Source of the DNA: Proruminimicrobium sp964487915
GTDB lineage: Bacteria; Elusimicrobiota; Endomicrobiia; Endomicrobiales; Endomicrobiaceae
Direction of reading: 5' to 3'
DNA: 64,000 bases
Assembly: GCA_964487915.1 (NCBI GenBank)
Contig: CAZASN010000001.1
Coordinates: 62,001-126,000 of the forward strand
Below are positions 40,761-48,248 of this stretch, one piece after another. How positions within the stretch are numbered: the stretch's first letter is position 1; each line of letters begins with the position of its first letter. The notes beneath the pieces were generated by a model. The model worked only from the letters and a program-made list of their open reading frames with translations. It ran no database searches and was not told the DNA's origin. Made by a program: the position numbers and the translations under genes.

Positions 40761-41293
40761 TGCATACAACTCTTCATCATAACCAGCAGGAAATAAATAA
40801 CCAGCTGAAAATTTTTATAGACGAAATAAAAAAGAGAGAAAGATCCGATTCTCATCTTATAACCATTCTCCACAAAGCGCAGGAACTCAACGGTTATCTT
40901 TCAAAAGAAATAATGGATCTTGTCGCCGAAGAAATGCAGATCCCGACCTCGGTAATATGGGGCGTTGCGACTTTCTATCATTATTTTAAACTTTCTCCGA
41001 TAGGCAAATACAATATTTCGGTTTGCATGGGAACGGCGTGTTACGTTAAAGGCGCAAGCGAAGTTCTTGAAACGATAAAGGAAACTCTTGAAATAGAAAT
41101 AGGGGAAACTACCGAAGACATGATGTTTTCTCTTCAGGAGGCAAGATGCATAGGCGCATGCGGACTTGCTCCGGTAGCTATGATAAACGATAAAATTTAC
41201 GGCGAACTTAACGCTAAAAAAATTACCGATATAATAAACGATTTGAAAAAGCAGGCCGAGGAAGAAGAAAAAATAATTGAAGAGATCATATAA
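40760..41293 (+). CDS. hydC: NuoE-like [2Fe-2S] subunit HydC (cluster 2)
   Basis: 177 aa. An N-terminal helical domain (SHLITILHKAQELNGYLSKE) is followed by the thioredoxin-like [2Fe-2S] domain with CMGTACYVKG and ARCIGACGLAP, all four Cys present. ATG 40760 overlaps the hydA2 stop. It ends cluster 2. The order ferredoxin-B-A-C differs from the C-B-A of cluster 1, so the clusters are old paralogues and not a recent duplication. Confidence 0.92.
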   Translation: MHTTLHHNQQEINNQLKIFIDEIKKRERSDSHLITILHKAQELNGYLSKEIMDLVAEEMQIPTSVIWGVATFYHYFKLSPIGKYNISVCMGTACYVKGASEVLETIKETLEIEIGETTEDMMFSLQEARCIGACGLAPVAMINDKIYGELNAKKITDIINDLKKQAEEEEKIIEEII

Positions 41294-41331
41294 TACGCAG
41301 TCTATTATTGCGCGGCCGTAATTTTTATTCA

Positions 41332-43047
41332 ATGAAAAAGTTTTTATATTCAAATATCTTTTTTTTGTTTTTTCTTGCGCTTTCAGTTTTTGCGGTATAC
41401 GGAAAAAGTCTGTCTTTTAAATTTGTAGATTATGACAATCCGGAACTGATTACCAATAAAATAGCTTTTATCTCTGATTTCAAAAATATTCCGAAATTTT
41501 TCGTATCATCCTGTTTCGGTTCTAAAGAAGACGTTTATTACAGGCCGGTTTTAACTCTTTCATTTGCTCTTAACGCGATATTTGCCGGAGACAATCCTTT
41601 TTTTTACTATATTACCAATATTTTTCTTTTTATCGGCGCGGTTTATTCAATTTATTTTTTTCTTTCCAAATTGAAATTTAACGAAACAATATTAAAATTT
41701 ATATGCCTTATTATCGCCGTTCACCCGGTTTGCGTATCAAGCGTCGCATGGGTCCCGGCAAGAAACGATACTCTTTTAATAATATTTTTAAGTTTGTCTT
41801 TCGGTTTTTTTACAGATTATTTGGAAAAAGGCAAAATCAGATATTTAACCGCGCTCTGTTTGTTTTTTACTGCGGCGTTATTTACTAAAGAAACAGCCGT
41901 TATACTGATGCCGGTTTATTTTTTTATCGTTTATTTTTTTGATTTTAAAATAACAAAGAAAAAAATTTTAACCGCCGCTTCGTTTTTGTTTTTAATCTTA
42001 ATGTTTTATTTTTTTATGAGATATGTTTCCGTAAACGCTATAAACGTGTCTGGGCACATTAAAGATTATAATTTTTACGACACCGGGAATAAATTTTTGC
42101 GGATATTTGTTTTTATAAAAAAGGTAATCCTGCCGGACAACATACCGATTTTTGTATATAATTCAAAATTTACGACTGTTGACTTGATAATTCTTGCCGC
42201 GTTTTTTTTGATATTTACGTTTGCGTATTTTAAAAAAATCATCGGTAAAAACGTTGCTGCGTTTGCCGCAATATTTTTTGCGCTTAATATGTTTTTGGTT
42301 TTTGCCGTAAACGATCTGGCATTTCACAGGGTTTTATTCTCTCTTGTTTCGGCAATAATGATTTTAACCGCGGCTTTAACGTATATTGTTGCAAAATGGC
42401 CGGTATCAAAAAAATATTTGTTTTTTCTTTTTGCGTGTATTTTTTTAAGTTTCGGATATATATCGTTTGTCAACGCCGACAAATACCGTAATTCAGATAT
42501 TTTTTGGCTGAATGCTTTTGCAGAAACTCCGGAATATGACGTTGTGTGGAACGGCATGGGAAAGCGTTATTTTTTTTACGGCAATTACGGCAAAGCAAAG
42601 GAGTTTATGGAGGGAGCGAAGAAAATAAAAAATCTTTATGATTACGATCTTAATCTTGCGACCGTATGCATAGCCGAAGGAAATCTTAACGAAGCCGAAA
42701 ACATGCTTTTAAAATTATTGAAATTAAAAGAGAAGTTGACGACGTTGCTTTATTTAAGCGAAATCGCTTACGTTAAAGGAGAGACCGAAAAGTCATATGA
42801 ATACGCGCAAAGAGCGTACAAAATTGAAAAAAACAATGTTGTTTTGTTAAGGCATATGGCTAAACTTCATATGGACAGAAAAGAATTTGATAAAGCCGCC
42901 GAAAAATACAAGGAATTAATAAAATATGACGGCGGCAATAAAGATTATTATAATAATCTGAGTATCGCTTTTGAAAGAAGCGGCAGTAAGGCCGAATCGT
43001 TAAAATATGCGCGCAAAGCTGCCGAATTTGAGTATATTAATAAATAA
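41332..43047 (+). CDS. polytopic membrane protein with C-terminal TPR repeats
   Basis: 571 aa from ATG 41332; the frame is open further upstream without a better start. About ten hydrophobic helices fill residues 1-380, with an FVDYDNPELITNK loop after the first span. The C-terminal about 170 residues are tetratricopeptide-like helices (NYGKAKEFMEGAKK, GNLNEAENMLLKLL, KEFDKAAEKYKEL). The combination resembles GT-C/TMTC-type glycosyltransferase-like proteins with TPRs. The substrate is unknown. It lies between hydC2 and hydG in the same direction; no clear SD was found. Confidence 0.7.
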   Translation: MKKFLYSNIFFLFFLALSVFAVYGKSLSFKFVDYDNPELITNKIAFISDFKNIPKFFVSSCFGSKEDVYYRPVLTLSFALNAIFAGDNPFFYYITNIFLFIGAVYSIYFFLSKLKFNETILKFICLIIAVHPVCVSSVAWVPARNDTLLIIFLSLSFGFFTDYLEKGKIRYLTALCLFFTAALFTKETAVILMPVYFFIVYFFDFKITKKKILTAASFLFLILMFYFFMRYVSVNAINVSGHIKDYNFYDTGNKFLRIFVFIKKVILPDNIPIFVYNSKFTTVDLIILAAFFLIFTFAYFKKIIGKNVAAFAAIFFALNMFLVFAVNDLAFHRVLFSLVSAIMILTAALTYIVAKWPVSKKYLFFLFACIFLSFGYISFVNADKYRNSDIFWLNAFAETPEYDVVWNGMGKRYFFYGNYGKAKEFMEGAKKIKNLYDYDLNLATVCIAEGNLNEAENMLLKLLKLKEKLTTLLYLSEIAYVKGETEKSYEYAQRAYKIEKNNVVLLRHMAKLHMDRKEFDKAAEKYKELIKYDGGNKDYYNNLSIAFERSGSKAESLKYARKAAEFEYINK

Positions 43048-43081
43048 ATATTTTGTATAATATACCGAAAGGACGCAGAGT

Positions 43082-44470
43082 ATGAAACACATAGACGAAG
43101 AAAAAATAAACCGGTTGATTCAGTTGCCGCAATGCAGCCGCAGCGAATTTGACGCCATCATAGAAAAATCAAAAAACCTTCAGAGACTTACCACCGAAGA
43201 AAGCGCAAAGCTTTTGGCTGTTAAGGATAAGGAACTCATCGATATTATTTATAGTACGGCCAAGTATGTAAAAGATACCATTTACGGAAAAAGAGTTGTG
43301 TTGTTTGTCCCTCTTTATATAAATAATATTTGCGTAAACGAATGCAAATACTGTTCGTTTTGTAAAAATAATAAAGTTACAATAAGAAAAAAACTGACCA
43401 TAGACGAAATCAAAGAACAGACGAGAATTCTTCTTGAAAGAGGCCATAAAAGAATTCTTATGCTTTCATCGGAATCGGCAAACGAGGATGACGACATAGA
43501 GTATTTTGTAAAAGCCATAGAAGCGATTTATTCGGTAAGCGTAGGTAAAAATAAAGTAAAAAGAATAAACGTTAATTTGGCGCCTTTAAGCGTCGAAAAT
43601 TTTAAAAAGTTAAAAAAAGCAGGTATTGGCACATATCAGATTTTTCAGGAAACATACCATGAAGAAACATACAGAAAATTACACGGTAAAGGTCCGAAAT
43701 CCGATCCCGATAACAGATTAGACGCGATAGACAGAGCTTTTAAAGCCGGCATTGACGATATAGGCATAGGGCCTTTATACGGACTTTATGATTATAAATT
43801 TGAGACGCTTGCAATGTTTGAGCATATTGCTTATTTGGAAAAAGAGTTTGGACTCGGCCCTCATGTAGTTTCTGTTCCCAGGCTTGAGCCTGCTTACGGA
43901 TCTGAAATTTCCCAAAGTAAAAAATATGCATTTACGGATGACGAGTTTAAACAAATGGTGGCTGTTATAAGATTGTCTGTGCCTTATACAGGCATTATTA
44001 TATCAACCAGAGAAACTGCCGAAATGAGAAATGAATTGTTGAATCTCGGAGTTTCGCAGATAAGCGCCGAATCAAGGGTTTCTCCGGGCGGATATGAAAG
44101 ATCGGACGACCATAATGCGGTAAAAGACGTACAGTTCAAATTAAACGACCAGAGAAGCATAGAAGAAGTTATCGCTGATTTGGTGGCTTACGGATATATG
44201 CCGAGTTTCTGCGCGGCCTGTTACAGAAGAGAAAGAACAGGTAAAGTTTTTATGTCTATAGCAAAACCGGGCAATATTAAATCCAAATGCGACATAAACG
44301 CTTTGGTAACTTTTAAAGAGTATTTAGAAGATTTCGCGGCTCCCGAGGTAAAAAAACACGGATATAAACTTATAGAAGAAAAACTGGCGCAAATGCCGGA
44401 AACCGATAAGAACGTTGTTTTAAAGTTTTTTGAAGATATAGACAAAGGTATCAGAGACGAATACGTTTAA
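43082..44470 (+). CDS. hydG: [FeFe]-hydrogenase maturase HydG (radical SAM tyrosine lyase)
   Basis: 462 aa. The radical-SAM motif is C-x3-C-x2-C in CVNECKYCSF. The C-terminal second-cluster motif C-x2-C-x22-C is exact: CAACYRRERTG... ending ...NIKSKC. HydG cleaves tyrosine to supply CO and CN ligands of the H-cluster. The length matches the family. AAGGACG precedes ATG 43082. The gene follows the hydrogenase operon and precedes another radical-SAM gene and hydF. Confidence 0.95.
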   Translation: MKHIDEEKINRLIQLPQCSRSEFDAIIEKSKNLQRLTTEESAKLLAVKDKELIDIIYSTAKYVKDTIYGKRVVLFVPLYINNICVNECKYCSFCKNNKVTIRKKLTIDEIKEQTRILLERGHKRILMLSSESANEDDDIEYFVKAIEAIYSVSVGKNKVKRINVNLAPLSVENFKKLKKAGIGTYQIFQETYHEETYRKLHGKGPKSDPDNRLDAIDRAFKAGIDDIGIGPLYGLYDYKFETLAMFEHIAYLEKEFGLGPHVVSVPRLEPAYGSEISQSKKYAFTDDEFKQMVAVIRLSVPYTGIIISTRETAEMRNELLNLGVSQISAESRVSPGGYERSDDHNAVKDVQFKLNDQRSIEEVIADLVAYGYMPSFCAACYRRERTGKVFMSIAKPGNIKSKCDINALVTFKEYLEDFAAPEVKKHGYKLIEEKLAQMPETDKNVVLKFFEDIDKGIRDEYV

Positions 44471-44478
44471 TTGCCGGC

Positions 44479-44497
44479 CCGGGCTCGCAACGACGCG
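44479..44497 (+). terminator. GC-rich hairpin after hydG (no U-tract)
   Basis: GCTCGC and GCGAGC around AACGAC, preceded by GGCCCGG. There is no T-run downstream, so termination is uncertain; it may be a processing or stability hairpin. Confidence 0.35.
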
Positions 44498-44543
44498 AGC
44501 TTGAATTAACAGCGGATAATCTTAAATAAAAAACGAAGACGGG

Positions 44544-44559
44544 ATATTGACGTCAATAT
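44544..44559. promoter_or_regulatory. 16-bp perfect palindrome over the start codon of the SPASM gene
   Basis: ATATTGACGTCAATAT is self-complementary and includes the AT of ATG 44558. It could be a repressor operator or an RNA hairpin that masks initiation. Confidence 0.4.
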
Positions 44560-45532
44560 GTTTAAGAAAATAATTAAAAAAATAAATTACCTGATTGTAA
44601 ACTGGCAGATGGCAAGAAAACATGTGTTCTTGTTAGGAAAGCCCTATATGCTTGTTCTTGATACGACTAATTTATGCAATTTGGAATGCGTATGGTGCCC
44701 GACCGGACAGAGAAAAAACACAAGACCTCTCGTTACAATGCCGAAGGAACGAGCTTTTAAAATAATAGATATGTTCGGCCCTTATTTAAAAGAAATTCTT
44801 TTGTTTAACTGGGGAGAGCCTTTTTTAAATAAAGATATAATTGAAATTATGTCTTATGCAAAAAAAAAATATTCGCCCTATATTGTAATATCTTCAAATA
44901 TGAACGTAGAACTGTCATACGAAAATGCCTGTAAAATAGTTGACAGCGGTTTGGACAAGTTTATAGCTTCAATAGACGGCATAACTCAGCAGTCTTATGA
45001 AATATACAGAAAAAAAGGCGATTGCGGGCTTGCTTTTGAGAATCTTAAAATGCTTGTCAAAGCAAAAAAAGATATGAATTCTCAGACGCCTGAAATAGTA
45101 TGGCAGTATCTCGTTTTTAAACATAACGAGCATGAGCTGGCAGAGGCCGAAAAACTTGCTTCCGAATTGGGAGTCGACAGACTTGAGTTTCAAAAACCGT
45201 GGTGTCCGGTTGAGTGGTCTTCGACTATTGAAAAATATAGTAATTACGTTGCCGGAAAAGACGTAAAAGAATATAAGTTTAAGGAAGATTACTGCAACTG
45301 GTTGTGGAACTCGGTTGTAATAAATTCAAACGGTTCTGTATCGCCGTGCTGTTCGGTTGAAAATGAAAAAGAAGATTTCGGAAATATTTTCGGCCAGTCT
45401 TTTTTTAAATTGTACAATAATGAAAATTTTGTTGCCGCAAGGCGATATAATAAAACAAGAAAAAACGGAGAACGCGTTAACAGATGCACCCTATGCGAAC
45501 ATATAGGCACGTGCAATCATAAGCGTAATTAA
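44558..45532 (+). CDS. radical SAM/SPASM protein in the hyd maturation cluster
   Basis: 324 aa. The radical-SAM motif C-x3-C-x2-C is in NLCNLECVWCPTGQR. The C-terminal SPASM-like Cys-rich region is CNWLWNSVVINSNGSVSPCC and then NRCTLCEHIGTC. HydE lacks a SPASM domain and has different motifs, so this is not HydE. It lies between hydG and hydF (4 nt before hydF), which suggests a linked function. SPASM proteins often modify peptides or carry extra Fe-S clusters; the substrate is unknown. The start codon is embedded in a perfect palindrome. Confidence 0.8.
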   Translation: MFKKIIKKINYLIVNWQMARKHVFLLGKPYMLVLDTTNLCNLECVWCPTGQRKNTRPLVTMPKERAFKIIDMFGPYLKEILLFNWGEPFLNKDIIEIMSYAKKKYSPYIVISSNMNVELSYENACKIVDSGLDKFIASIDGITQQSYEIYRKKGDCGLAFENLKMLVKAKKDMNSQTPEIVWQYLVFKHNEHELAEAEKLASELGVDRLEFQKPWCPVEWSSTIEKYSNYVAGKDVKEYKFKEDYCNWLWNSVVINSNGSVSPCCSVENEKEDFGNIFGQSFFKLYNNENFVAARRYNKTRKNGERVNRCTLCEHIGTCNHKRN

Positions 45533-45536
45533 AACA

Positions 45537-46751
45537 ATGATACAAACACCTAAATCTTTGACTCTTCACATAGGAATATTCGGCAGAACAAACGTCGGCA
45601 AATCAACGCTTGTAAATTATATTACAGACCAAAAAACTTCCATAGTTTCAAGCGTGCCCGGAACAACTACGGATTCGGTTTTTAAAACTATGGAACTTCT
45701 TCCGATAGGTCCGGTAACTTTTATAGATACGGCAGGTCTTGATGATAAATCTATCCTTGCGAAAGAAAGAATAGAAAAAACAAACCATATATTTACCATG
45801 GCTGACGTCGCCGTTATAGTAGCCGAACCAAATGAATGGACGGAATACGAAAAAAATCTTATAGCCGAACTTTCTTCAAGAAAAACGCCTGTGATGATAC
45901 TTGTAAATAATTATAAAAATATTGAACTTAATAATGAGTTTGTATCGGAAATTTCAAAATATAAATATCAGGTTTCTCCTTTGCTAAAAGGACAGAGAGA
46001 CGCTTTTTTGAATGAATTTAAAAAAATAATATTTGAAATAACTCCCGATGAAATTTTAAATAATCTTCCGCTTACCGACGTTATAATAAAAAAATATCAG
46101 ACGGTCGTTTTGGTTGTTCCGATTGATTTGGGCGCGCCAAAAGGGCGAATAATTCTTCCGCAGGTTCAGATGATAAGGGCGATACTGGACATAAACGCCA
46201 TAGCGCTTATAGTTAAAGACAGCGAACTGAAAAAGTGTCTTGATAATTTTAAAACGCCTCCTGATCTTGTAATATGCGATTCTCAGGTTGTTAAAAAAGT
46301 TACGGATATCGTTCCTAAAAACATAAAAGTAACGACGTTTTCTATTATATTTACGGCAAACAGAGCCGACATATCGGAAATGATGGACGGAATTGAAAAA
46401 ATAAAAAATTTAAAGCCCGGAGATAAAATACTTATAGCAGAAGCATGCACTCATCATGCCAGTTCTGATGATATAGGAAGAATTAAAATACCCAATCTCG
46501 TAAAAAAATATCTCGGTTTTGACGTTCATTTTGACGTTACGGCCGGACACGAATATCCTAAAAATATAAAAGATTACGCTCTTGTCATTCATTGCGGCGG
46601 CTGTATGATAAACAAAAAGCAGATGGTTTCAAGAATGAATTATGCCGTTAATAACGGAGTTCCGGTAACAAATTACGGTATAGTCCTTTCTTTTGTCAAC
46701 GGAGTTCTTGAAAGAGTAACGGAGCCTTTTAAATCTCTTATTTTGAAATAA
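45537..46751 (+). CDS. hydF: [FeFe]-hydrogenase maturation GTPase HydF
   Basis: 404 aa. The N-terminal GTPase domain has GRTNVGKST (G1), DTAGLDD (G3) and VNNYKN in the NKxD position. A dimerisation domain follows. The C-terminal [4Fe-4S] scaffold has ACTHHASSDDIGR and IHCGGCMINK, the C-x-H...H-C-x2-C signature. HydF assembles the 2Fe subcluster and hands it to HydA. Its 3' end overlaps the convergent flavoredoxin gene by 14 nt. Confidence 0.95.
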   Translation: MIQTPKSLTLHIGIFGRTNVGKSTLVNYITDQKTSIVSSVPGTTTDSVFKTMELLPIGPVTFIDTAGLDDKSILAKERIEKTNHIFTMADVAVIVAEPNEWTEYEKNLIAELSSRKTPVMILVNNYKNIELNNEFVSEISKYKYQVSPLLKGQRDAFLNEFKKIIFEITPDEILNNLPLTDVIIKKYQTVVLVVPIDLGAPKGRIILPQVQMIRAILDINAIALIVKDSELKKCLDNFKTPPDLVICDSQVVKKVTDIVPKNIKVTTFSIIFTANRADISEMMDGIEKIKNLKPGDKILIAEACTHHASSDDIGRIKIPNLVKKYLGFDVHFDVTAGHEYPKNIKDYALVIHCGGCMINKKQMVSRMNYAVNNGVPVTNYGIVLSFVNGVLERVTEPFKSLILK

Positions 46752-47244
46752 AAGTAGGCGCGTTTTTGGGAGTAAGTCCTTTTTTGACTTTATGGTAATA
46801 ATCGTATGTCATTGAAGGTTTGTCGTTTAGAACTTCGGCGTTTGTCAGCTTTCCTAAAAAGACTGTATGGGTTTCTGTATCCAAAACGGAAATTATGTCG
46901 GCTTCAAAATAAGCGTTTGCAAAATCGGTTACTGCCGGAATTCCGTTTTGCCCGTTTATAAAATTTGTTCCCGCAAACTTATCAAAATCCCTTGAGCTTC
47001 TGAATCCGAATTTTCCTATAAACTCAAAAGACGCTTCTTCTGTAAGGCATGAAGCTGCAAATTTTCCGCTTTTCTCAAGCAAAAAGTGCGTATTGTTTTG
47101 TTTTGATATGCTGATTGCGATACTTGGCGGATTTGACGTTATCTGAAAAACCGTATTTGCAATCTGCCCTCCGGTTTTGCCGTCAAAAGCAGATGTTATT
47201 ATAAACATGCCGTAATGTATTTTTGTCAAAGCATTTTTATCCAT
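46738..47244 (-). CDS. flavin reductase-like (flavoredoxin) protein
   Basis: 168 aa, FMN-binding split-barrel fold. It has LTKIHYGMFIITSAFDGKTGGQIAN, SNPPSIAISI, KSGKFAASCLTEE and FGFRSSRDFDKF, the pattern of flavoredoxins and the N-terminal domain of high-molecular-weight rubredoxin. It likely transfers electrons via FMN in this anaerobe. A rubredoxin or FprA partner is not adjacent. It converges on hydF with a 14-nt overlap. Confidence 0.85.
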   Translation of the reverse strand: MDKNALTKIHYGMFIITSAFDGKTGGQIANTVFQITSNPPSIAISISKQNNTHFLLEKSGKFAASCLTEEASFEFIGKFGFRSSRDFDKFAGTNFINGQNGIPAVTDFANAYFEADIISVLDTETHTVFLGKLTNAEVLNDKPSMTYDYYHKVKKGLTPKNAPTFISK

Positions 47245-47258
47245 TTTGCACCCTCCGT

Positions 47259-47951
47259 TTATTTAAAAATACCGCCTGTCTGCATACACCACAAAAGCAA
47301 ATCCATATGCGGCATAGGAATTTTTACCTTTTTACAGAAGCCGTTCATTTTTTTTTCTATTTCCAGATATTTATTTACGGTCAAAGTTTCCGGTATTTCG
47401 TCTATTGCTTTAAATAAACATAAATTTTTCAATATATGGCGGTCAAGGATAGCCAGATTCTGCCCCATGCCGATGTTTCTTAAAAAGTGGCCGGCTTCTT
47501 TATATCCGAATCCTTTTATATTGTCAACAAGCCATTTTCTTAATTCAAAATCGTTTTCAAAAGACATGATTTTGTCTTTGATTCTTATTTTTTCTTTTTC
47601 GGTAAAAAGATTTCTTGCTTCAACAAGATATTTTGCTTTATTATTGTGAAATCTTACGCCTGTTATATTTTTTGCGAGTTTTAAAGCGTCGGCTTTCATA
47701 AGAAGATTTTTTTGATCAAGCGTTTTAACGGCCTGCCAGCACGATAATGCTTTTGACTGCGGAGTAAATATGCAGAAAGCTAGCTCCGCGAATATTTCTT
47801 CGTCGGATGCGGTTTTTTTTACGGATTCAAAATGGGAAACTCTCAAATCAAGTTCTTTCTTAACCGATTTCCAAAACGATACAAGTTCTTTGGTGTTTTT
47901 CAAACAGACATTTTTGGAGTGTAAATCAACGAATTCTATATTTAAAAGCAT
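47259..47951 (-). CDS. N-glycosylase/DNA lyase (Ogg2-type)
   Basis: 230 aa from ATG 47951. A longer frame extends to 48083 but runs through both tRNA genes, so it is rejected. The helix-hairpin-helix motif is NIKGFGYKEAGHFLRNIG with the catalytic Lys, followed by LAILDRHILKNL with the conserved Asp. The family removes 8-oxoguanine by base excision with a beta-lyase step. It lies 15 nt after tRNA-Glu and could be read through from the tRNA promoter. Confidence 0.88.
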   Translation of the reverse strand: MLLNIEFVDLHSKNVCLKNTKELVSFWKSVKKELDLRVSHFESVKKTASDEEIFAELAFCIFTPQSKALSCWQAVKTLDQKNLLMKADALKLAKNITGVRFHNNKAKYLVEARNLFTEKEKIRIKDKIMSFENDFELRKWLVDNIKGFGYKEAGHFLRNIGMGQNLAILDRHILKNLCLFKAIDEIPETLTVNKYLEIEKKMNGFCKKVKIPMPHMDLLLWCMQTGGIFK

Positions 47952-47965
47952 TGTTTTTTCAGGAG

Positions 47966-48037
47966 CGCCCCCAAGGAGAATTGAACTCCTGCTGCATGAT
48001 TGAAAATCATGTGTCCTAACCCCTAGACGATGGGGGC
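47966..48037 (-). tRNA. tRNA-Glu (anticodon UUC)
   Basis: 72 nt on the minus strand. The acceptor GCCCCCA pairs with TGGGGGC and the discriminator is G. The anticodon arm is ATGAT-TTTTCAA-TCAT with anticodon TTC, and the T arm contains GTTCAA. CCA is not encoded. Twin to the tRNA-Lys, 10 nt away. Confidence 0.95.
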
Positions 48038-48047
48038 ACTTTAAGAG

Positions 48048-48120
48048 TGAGCCCGGCGCGACTTGAACGCGCGACAGCTTCATTAAAAGTGAAGTGCTCT
48101 ACCAACTGAGCTACGGGCCC
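48048..48120 (-). tRNA. tRNA-Lys (anticodon UUU)
   Basis: 73 nt on the minus strand. The acceptor GGGCCCG pairs with CGGGCTC (one G-U) and the discriminator is A. The D arm has GCTCAGTTGGTAGAGC, the anticodon arm CTTCA-CTTTTAA-TGAAG with anticodon TTT, and the T arm GTTCAAGTC. CCA is not encoded. Confidence 0.95.
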
Positions 48121-48140
48121 GCAAACTGACAATGCATAGG

Positions 48141-48169
48141 AGTTTATCAAAAATTAAAAATCTTGTCAA
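48141..48169 (-). promoter_or_regulatory. promoter of the tRNA-Lys/tRNA-Glu operon
   Basis: Minus strand: TTGACA (48164-48169), a 17-nt spacer and TAAACT (48141-48146), about 20 nt before the tRNA-Lys 5' end. Confidence 0.7.
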
Positions 48170-48248
48170 ACGAAACTCTTTATTTGATATTTTAAATATA
48201 CTATAATACGCAGGTACATTACTATTAATTTTAGGACCGGAGATTGTG

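Noticed and set aside
44558..45532. Calling the middle radical SAM gene hydE
   Set aside because: The SPASM-like Cys-rich C-terminus and the CxxxCxxC surroundings do not match HydE.
47952..48083. N-terminal extension of the Ogg2-type gene
   Set aside because: The extension reads through tRNA-Glu and part of tRNA-Lys; Met at 47951 starts the real protein.
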